From Pseudomonadota bacterium (lineage in GTDB: Bacteria; Myxococcota_A; UBA796; UBA9615): a stretch of 64,000 nt of DNA. The DNA is taken from NCBI GenBank assembly GCA_024229515.1, contig JAAESI010000010.1, positions 64,001 to 128,000 on the forward strand, read 5' to 3'. Below the pieces are notes generated by a model. That model saw only the letters and a list, made by a program, of their open reading frames with translations. It searched no databases and was not told the origin of the DNA. How positions within the stretch are numbered: the first letter of the stretch is position 1; the number at the start of each line of letters is the position of its first letter. The position numbers and the translations under genes were made by a program. Of this stretch, positions 59,235 through 64,000 are shown piece after piece.

Positions 59235-61952
59235 GTGGGGGCGATGCTGGGATCCGGCGTCTTCGTGCTGCCCGGCCTCGCTTCCGGAATCGCCGGCCCC
59301 TGGGTCAGCCTCAGCTTCCTCCTCGCCGGGTTCATGGTGCTGCCCGCGGTGCTGTCCAAGGCCGAGCTCGCCACCGCGATGCCCGTGGCGGGCGGGACCT
59401 ACGTCTACATCGACCGCGCGATGGGGCCCTGGATCGGCACGATCACCGGCATCGGGACCTGGGGCTCGCTCGTCTCCAAGACGGCGTTCGTGCTCGCCGG
59501 GCTCGGCGCCTACCTGACGCTGTTTGCGGATGCCTCGCTGGTCAAGCCGGTGTCGCTGGCCGTGCTGGTGGGGTTGGTGACGATCAACGTGCTCGGCGTA
59601 GGCAAGGCGACCAAGGTGCAGAACGCGATCGTGGCGCTGTGCCTGGCCGCACTCACCGGCTTCGGCCTGATGGGGTTCGTCAGCCGGGACCCCACCGTGT
59701 TCGCCGAAGACCCCCTCCCCGCGGGCAAGATCGGGATCGTCCTGGGCGCCGCCTTCGTCTTCAACGCGTACGCGGGCGTCACCAAGATCTGCTCCGTCGC
59801 CGAGGAGATTCACCACCCCGCGAAGAACATCCCGCGGGGCATGATCGCGGCGCACCTGACCGGCATGACCGTCTACGCGATCATCGCCTGGATCATCGTC
59901 GCCAACGTCGACCCCGCGCAGTTGGCCACGAGCGCCACCCCGGTGACCGACGCCGCAGCCAACATCGGGGGGCGGCCGTTCGTCGTCTTCATGGCCGTCA
60001 TCTCGGTGCTGGGCCTGATCTCGATGTCGAACGCGGGCGTGATGTCGTCGTCGCGGTACCCGTTCGCGATGGGGCGTGACTGGCTGCTGCCGTCGTGGAC
60101 CAACTCCCTGCACCCGCGCTTCGGCACCCCGATGCCGGCGATCCTGATCACCGGCGTCGCGCTGTTCCTGCTCGTCTTCTTCCTCCCCGTGGTCAAGCTC
60201 GCCAAGCTCGCCTCCGGCTTCAAGATCGTGATCTTCACGCTGGTGAACGTCGCCGTGATCGTGCTGCGCGAGACGCAGGTCCGTTGGTACAAGCCGAAGT
60301 TCCGCTCGCCCTTGTACCCCTGGGTTCAGATCCTCGGGATCATCGGCGGTGTCGCGCTCCTGTCGGCGGTCGGCACCTTCGCGCTGTCCGGCGTGCTCGC
60401 CGTCGTCGTCGCGGGCACGCTCTGGTACTTCATCTACGTGCGCAGCCGGGTGGATCGGAAGTCCGCCTTCGCCCACGTCTGGGGTGAGGCCCACGTGCTC
60501 GCGGAGACCCAGCACCTGGAGGAGGACGAGGAGCTGGGGCTGCAGCCGCCGCGGGTGATCACGCCGCTGTTCGGCTGGGAGCGGGACCCCGAGCGGTTGA
60601 TGCGGTTGGGCACCGTGATGGTGGACGACGGCTGGCTCGAGGTGATGCGGCTGGAGGAACTGCCCACACAGACCATGCTCGTCTCCTCCATCGAGGAAGA
60701 CGACGCCATGAAGGCGCTGTCCGACAGCGCCTACGCCATCGGCGTGAAGGCCAACGTCAAGGTCGCCTTCCACGACCTGCTGACCCACAACGCCAAGCGC
60801 GCGACCCACGACCACGCCGCCAAGACCCGCGCCGAGTGGATGGTCATGTCGTGGCCGGAGAAGAGCCGACGCGCCATCGTCGTGCGGAACCCGATGGCGT
60901 GGTGGATGGACCACGCGCCGTGCGATCTGGCGGTGCTCAAGGACCGGGGCGAACCGGCCTACAAGCGCGTGCTCGTGCTCGCCAAGCCGGGTCCGTACGA
61001 CTCGCTCGTGGTGCATGTGGCCGACCGCATCGCGACCGCCTCGCGGGGCAGCATCACGCTGCTGCGCCTCGTCGCGGAGCAGGCGGAGCAGATGCAGATC
61101 GATGGGTTCCGCGCCTACCACCGCGAACTGTCGGAGCTGTGCCGGAGCAAGACCGACAGCGTGGTGGAGCGAACCGCGGATACGAACGCCGCGATCGCCC
61201 GGCTGACGGCGGACTACGACCTGCTCGTGTTGGGGGCGGCCCGCGAGTCCTCCGTCCGCTCGATGCTGTTCGGGAGCCCCGAGGATGCCATGGCGTCGGC
61301 CGCGGACTGCTCGGTCCTGATGGTGAAAGCCCCCCGCCACGCCGTGCACTCGCGGTTCGAGCCCCCGGGGCAGAGCGCCGCCCCCTTCGGCGGGCTGGGC
61401 ATGTTCACCACGTGGGCCGCCTGCGGGGCGCGGGTCGAGGTCAAGACCAAGGACGATCTGCTGGTCAAGATGGCCCGGCGCCACGCCGAGGTGCTGGGCG
61501 TGGACATGGCCGACTCCATCCTGTCCAAGCTACACAAGCGGGAGCAGCAGCAGCCCACCGCCCTGTCCGGCGGAGTGGCTTTGATCGGCGCCACCAAGAA
61601 CGGCATCCCCGCAACGAGTCTCGGGATCTTCACCAGCCGCCGGCCGCTGAACTGGGTGCTTCGGGGGGGAAGCCGGGGGATCGACAAGGTGGACGTCGCG
61701 CTGGTGGTGCTGTCGCCCCCGGACGACCGCCGCACGCAGCTGTGGATGCTGGGTCGGCTGGCCCGCATGGTCCACGCCCGGGGCTTCCTCAGAGACCTCC
61801 GCGCGGCTACGACGGACTCCGAGCTGCTGGCGGCGGTGCGCGTGGCCGACGAGGGGCTGGACGACTTCCTCGATCGCATGGACACATCGACCGACTGGGC
61901 GCCTGTCCGGCTCCCCGACGACAGCGACTCGGACCTCATCGAGAAGCTGTGA
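59235..61952 (+). CDS. APC-family amino-acid permease fused to UspA-like and EIIA-like domains
   Basis: 905 aa from GTG 59235, but the frame carries 18 more conserved-looking residues from 59181 (IAKQLDRKLGFWSAFSIS), so the true start is probably upstream. APC permease at about 1-405: MLGSGVFVLPGLASG, PVAGGTYVYIDRAMG, SVAEEIHHPAKNIPRGMIAA. A linker and a UspA-like domain (about 575-705: YKRVLVLAKPGPYDSLVVHV, DLLVLGAARESS) follow. The last part (about 720-895) is EIIA-like: TALSGGVALIGATKNGIPA, VDVALVVLSPPDDRRTQLWM. The His normally phosphorylated in EIIA (ALPH) is missing here (ALIG). Likely a regulated amino-acid or polyamine transporter. Confidence 0.85.
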   Translation: MGAMLGSGVFVLPGLASGIAGPWVSLSFLLAGFMVLPAVLSKAELATAMPVAGGTYVYIDRAMGPWIGTITGIGTWGSLVSKTAFVLAGLGAYLTLFADASLVKPVSLAVLVGLVTINVLGVGKATKVQNAIVALCLAALTGFGLMGFVSRDPTVFAEDPLPAGKIGIVLGAAFVFNAYAGVTKICSVAEEIHHPAKNIPRGMIAAHLTGMTVYAIIAWIIVANVDPAQLATSATPVTDAAANIGGRPFVVFMAVISVLGLISMSNAGVMSSSRYPFAMGRDWLLPSWTNSLHPRFGTPMPAILITGVALFLLVFFLPVVKLAKLASGFKIVIFTLVNVAVIVLRETQVRWYKPKFRSPLYPWVQILGIIGGVALLSAVGTFALSGVLAVVVAGTLWYFIYVRSRVDRKSAFAHVWGEAHVLAETQHLEEDEELGLQPPRVITPLFGWERDPERLMRLGTVMVDDGWLEVMRLEELPTQTMLVSSIEEDDAMKALSDSAYAIGVKANVKVAFHDLLTHNAKRATHDHAAKTRAEWMVMSWPEKSRRAIVVRNPMAWWMDHAPCDLAVLKDRGEPAYKRVLVLAKPGPYDSLVVHVADRIATASRGSITLLRLVAEQAEQMQIDGFRAYHRELSELCRSKTDSVVERTADTNAAIARLTADYDLLVLGAARESSVRSMLFGSPEDAMASAADCSVLMVKAPRHAVHSRFEPPGQSAAPFGGLGMFTTWAACGARVEVKTKDDLLVKMARRHAEVLGVDMADSILSKLHKREQQQPTALSGGVALIGATKNGIPATSLGIFTSRRPLNWVLRGGSRGIDKVDVALVVLSPPDDRRTQLWMLGRLARMVHARGFLRDLRAATTDSELLAAVRVADEGLDDFLDRMDTSTDWAPVRLPDDSDSDLIEKL

Positions 61953-62023
61953 GGTAACGGTCGGGTACGAGGCCCGCCCCCCTCGCACCACTACCTTCTT
62001 CGCATCGAACGAAGGAGGACCCC

Positions 62024-62770
62024 ATGACGTTTCGACTCTTGATCCTGGCCCTTGGCGTGGCCGTCCCCGGCGCCGCCGCCGCGTCCCAGAACACCCCCGC
62101 TCGCGACTTCGCCGGCGAGTACGCCGTGGCGCCCACCGCGGCCGCATTCGACCTCCACCTGGGGCTCGCCGCGGTGACGCCCGACGGCACCCAGACGTGG
62201 GGTGGCCGGCTGTCCGTGGCCCTGGACGTGGACGGCATCGACGAGGCCGAAGCGGACGCCATCGAGGACGACCTGTTCGCCTCCTGCAGCAAGCCCGGGC
62301 TCCCCGATGAGGTCTGCGACGAAGCCGCCGCGGTCATCACGGATGCCATCGTCGACCTCAACGACAGCGCCCTCGATCTGCTCCCCACGGCGCTGCGTAT
62401 GAACGTCGGCTCGTGGGGCTGGGTCTCGAACTGGTTCGGCCTGTACCCGGCGACGGTGCAGCACGAGGCGGCTGCGCAGACGTTCACCCTCGGGTACCTG
62501 CTGAACAACAACGACGGAGCCGCCCACGGGAGCCTGCTGTCCGCGGGCCTCGCCCTGAACGGGTTCGCGAGCAACTCGAGCAACTGGATCTGCGCCGACG
62601 TGAGCCTCGCGGCGATCGTCGGGGGGATCGACCAGCCCGCCGGCTTCGAGCTCGACGCCGACTTCATTGCGGACCGGGAGCTCGCCTGCGCCGCCAACCT
62701 GGGCGACGGCTTCGGCATCGCCGGGACCATCGGACTGGCCTTCGTCGGCACCATCGAGGGGAGCAAGTAG
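62024..62770 (+). CDS. Exported protein, unknown
   Basis: 248 aa. Signal peptide MTFRLLILALGVAVPGAAAA followed by a beta-rich mature protein (DLHLGLAAVTPDGTQTWGGR, WGWVSNWFGLYPATVQHE) with five Cys. A strong Shine-Dalgarno (GAAGGAGG) precedes ATG 62024. The stop overlaps the next GTG start by one base (TAGTG). Not recognised; possibly an outer-membrane or periplasmic protein. Confidence 0.75.
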   Translation: MTFRLLILALGVAVPGAAAASQNTPARDFAGEYAVAPTAAAFDLHLGLAAVTPDGTQTWGGRLSVALDVDGIDEAEADAIEDDLFASCSKPGLPDEVCDEAAAVITDAIVDLNDSALDLLPTALRMNVGSWGWVSNWFGLYPATVQHEAAAQTFTLGYLLNNNDGAAHGSLLSAGLALNGFASNSSNWICADVSLAAIVGGIDQPAGFELDADFIADRELACAANLGDGFGIAGTIGLAFVGTIEGSK

Positions 62771-63141
62771 TGCGCGCAGGCGTCGCCACCACCTGCGCGG
62801 CGGTCCTCCTGGGGGCCGCCGTGCTGGTGGGGCGCCCCTCGGCCCCCGCCCCCGAGGAGCCGACCGCCTCGACCGATGAGCGGCCGAGGCGCCCCCGGGT
62901 TACCGCGGTCGACGCCCGCTCCCCAGGCCTGGCGGCCCCGCCCCGGGCCGCCCCGTCCATGCCGGTCCCGGAGGCGGCGGCGCTGGAGGATCCGGAGGCC
63001 GACCGGGAGGCCCGTCAGGCCCAGATGCGGGCTGAATCGTCGGCCGATCTCCTGGCCCTGCTCGCCGGCGAGGAGGACGTGCCCGCGGACTTCGCCGAGC
63101 TCGTCACGACAGCCCACGAGGCCCGGGAGCAGGCGCGGTGA
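62770..63141 (+). CDS. Small membrane-anchored Pro/Ala/Glu-rich protein
   Basis: 123 aa, GTG start overlapping the upstream TAG. One hydrophobic segment (VATTCAAVLLGAAVLVG) is followed by a Pro/Arg-rich linker and an acidic helical end (DREARQAQMRAESSADLLAL, DFAELVTTAHEAREQ). Unknown. It overlaps the FHA gene by 4 bp (GTGA), so the three genes 62024-63866 form one operon. Confidence 0.6.
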   Translation: MRAGVATTCAAVLLGAAVLVGRPSAPAPEEPTASTDERPRRPRVTAVDARSPGLAAPPRAAPSMPVPEAAALEDPEADREARQAQMRAESSADLLALLAGEEDVPADFAELVTTAHEAREQAR

Positions 63142-63866
63142 GGAGGCAGACCGACTGGGCCTCCGTGATAGCCTCGCCGCCCTCGATGGCGGGCATTCGG
63201 AACAGCGACGGAGCGACGGTCAGGTTCGAGCGAAAGCTTCGGGTGGGCCGCGGGGCCGACAACGATCTGGTGATCGGCGGCGAATCCGTGAGCACGTACC
63301 ACGCCTGCCTCGAGTGGCGGCGCGACGGCTTCTACCTCAACGACCTGGGCTCCCGAAACGGGACCGCACTGGGCACCGTGAGGGTGACGGACTGGACGAA
63401 GCTCACGGTCGGCGACGTGGTCCGCTTCGGCCCTGATGCAGCCTGGACGGTGGACGATCTGACGCCCCCCACCGACGCCGCCAGCCTGACCCGCACGGTC
63501 GACGCCGGAGGCATGGCCGAGCACAAGTTCGGGGCCTACCGGGTGGAGCTGACCCAGCGGGGAGAGTTCGGGGACATCACGGTCACCAACGGCCCAGAAC
63601 GCGGCGTCTGGACCGAGCAGGAGCTCCGGTTCCACCTGCTGTGGGTGCTGGCCGACGCCGGCGGCGACTGGGTCGAGGACGAAGCGCTGCGCACCGCCAT
63701 CTGGGGGCGGCGGGCCGCGGAGAACCAGGCCAGCTCGACGCTCGCCAAGCTCATCCACGACACCCGCGTGATGATCGGCCGCGCCGGGCTGGACGGCGCG
63801 TTCATCGAGAAGCGGCGCGGTCGAACGCGGCTGCTGCTGCAGCCGGCGCAGCTGGTCCTGCGCTGA
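63138..63866 (+). CDS. FHA-domain protein with C-terminal winged-helix-like region
   Basis: 242 aa, GTG 63138 overlapping the upstream stop (in-frame GTG 63165 and ATG 63186 are alternatives). FHA domain at about 28-110: RKLRVGRGADNDLVIGGESV, STYHACLEWRRDGFYLNDLG, SRNGTALG. These are the phosphothreonine-binding Arg, Ser, His and the NG turn. After a linker the C-terminal half reads LRFHLLWVLADAGGDWVEDE, ALRTAIWGRR, LAKLIHDTRVMIGRAG, a winged-helix pattern like that of OmpR-type effector domains. It may couple Ser/Thr kinase signalling to transcription. Confidence 0.82.
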   Translation: MRRQTDWASVIASPPSMAGIRNSDGATVRFERKLRVGRGADNDLVIGGESVSTYHACLEWRRDGFYLNDLGSRNGTALGTVRVTDWTKLTVGDVVRFGPDAAWTVDDLTPPTDAASLTRTVDAGGMAEHKFGAYRVELTQRGEFGDITVTNGPERGVWTEQELRFHLLWVLADAGGDWVEDEALRTAIWGRRAAENQASSTLAKLIHDTRVMIGRAGLDGAFIEKRRGRTRLLLQPAQLVLR

Positions 63867-64000
63867 CCGGGCAGCCTCCCGCCCTGGTCGGCGACGCCCC
63901 CCGAACCGACGTTGTCAGGGCCGACCTGCTCGTGTATTCCCTGCCCCCGGACCCGGGAAGGCAGACCCTCTTTGGCGCTCACATCCAAGCAGTACCTGGA
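63867..64000. other. Window end, no gene supported
   Basis: 134 bp after the FHA stop. A TTG at 63972 begins an open frame (LALTSKQYL) behind GGGAAGGCAG and could be the start of the next gene, but too little is visible. Confidence 0.3.

Overview
The window is a very GC-rich bacterial chromosome segment, gene-dense on both strands, with no tRNA, rRNA, CRISPR array or complete insertion sequence that I can see. The protein families point to a Myxococcota-like (former deltaproteobacterial) bacterium: MopE-type calcium-binding repeats, C-terminal Cys-x-Cys / hydrophobic / poly-Arg tails of the MYXO-CTERM type (38335-40385, 48196-49887), a DUF2330 protein, an FG-GAP lipoprotein, DUF1501 plus c-type cytochrome surface genes, PilX/PilY1, and many lipoproteins whose lipid-attachment Cys is followed by a poly-Asp tract. 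I cannot name a genus.

Layout. 1-8.6 kb: a partial LamG/MopE protein, proB and proA placed convergently, a GNAT acetyltransferase, an ion channel overlapping a metallophosphoesterase gene, a small alpha/beta hydrolase and an amidohydrolase. 8.6-10.8 kb: two overlapping poly-Asp lipoprotein genes read from a clear cobalamin riboswitch. 10.8-15.9 kb: a four-gene operon with a heme c propeller lipoprotein, a DUF1549/DUF1588-like cytochrome protein, a lipoprotein and a Tat-exported DUF1501 protein. 15.9-19.5 kb: a large FG-GAP lipoprotein. 19.5-23.8 kb: a penicillin-acylase-family protein, then a DUF4157 protein with a Cys/His-rich C-terminal domain and two small mutually similar proteins. 23.8-27.3 kb: a graveyard of decayed genes (kinase N-lobe, SGNH/TPR protein, membrane glycosyltransferase-like fragment, periplasmic binding protein). 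27.3-33.5 kb: a poly-Asp lipoprotein, a split Fe3+-type ABC transporter, a zinc-ribbon gene and a polytopic membrane protein. 33.5-34.2 kb: a noncoding, about 715-bp imperfect palindrome. 34.2-38.3 kb: an acyl-CoA dehydrogenase behind palindromic operators, a MATE exporter and a small membrane protein. 38.3-42.4 kb: a frameshifted MopE/MYXO-CTERM gene, a small lipoprotein and a GH5 endoglycoceramidase-like lipoprotein. 42.4-48.1 kb: a predicted thymine-hypermodification-type helical domain fused to a P-loop kinase, YqeY, AmrS, an SNase-like lipoprotein, a MerR/B12-fold regulator and a membrane protein. 48.2-57.2 kb: mostly surface proteins (DUF2330, LTD/MopE, PilY1, PilX, poly-Asp lipoprotein). 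57.3-64 kb: a flavin-dependent halogenase-like enzyme, an APC permease fused to UspA and EIIA-like domains, an exported protein, a small membrane-anchored protein and an FHA regulator.

The window mostly builds a cell surface. The most coherent new hypothesis is that the B12-riboswitch-controlled lipoprotein pair captures cobamides at the surface, with the poly-Asp tract after the lipid Cys acting as a lineage-specific surface-export signal. The most striking noncoding object is the palindrome at 33509-34223. Several genes carry single-base lesions in short G or C runs, so sequencing error has to be kept in mind. The in-frame stop at 24555 and the truncated kinase cannot be explained that way.
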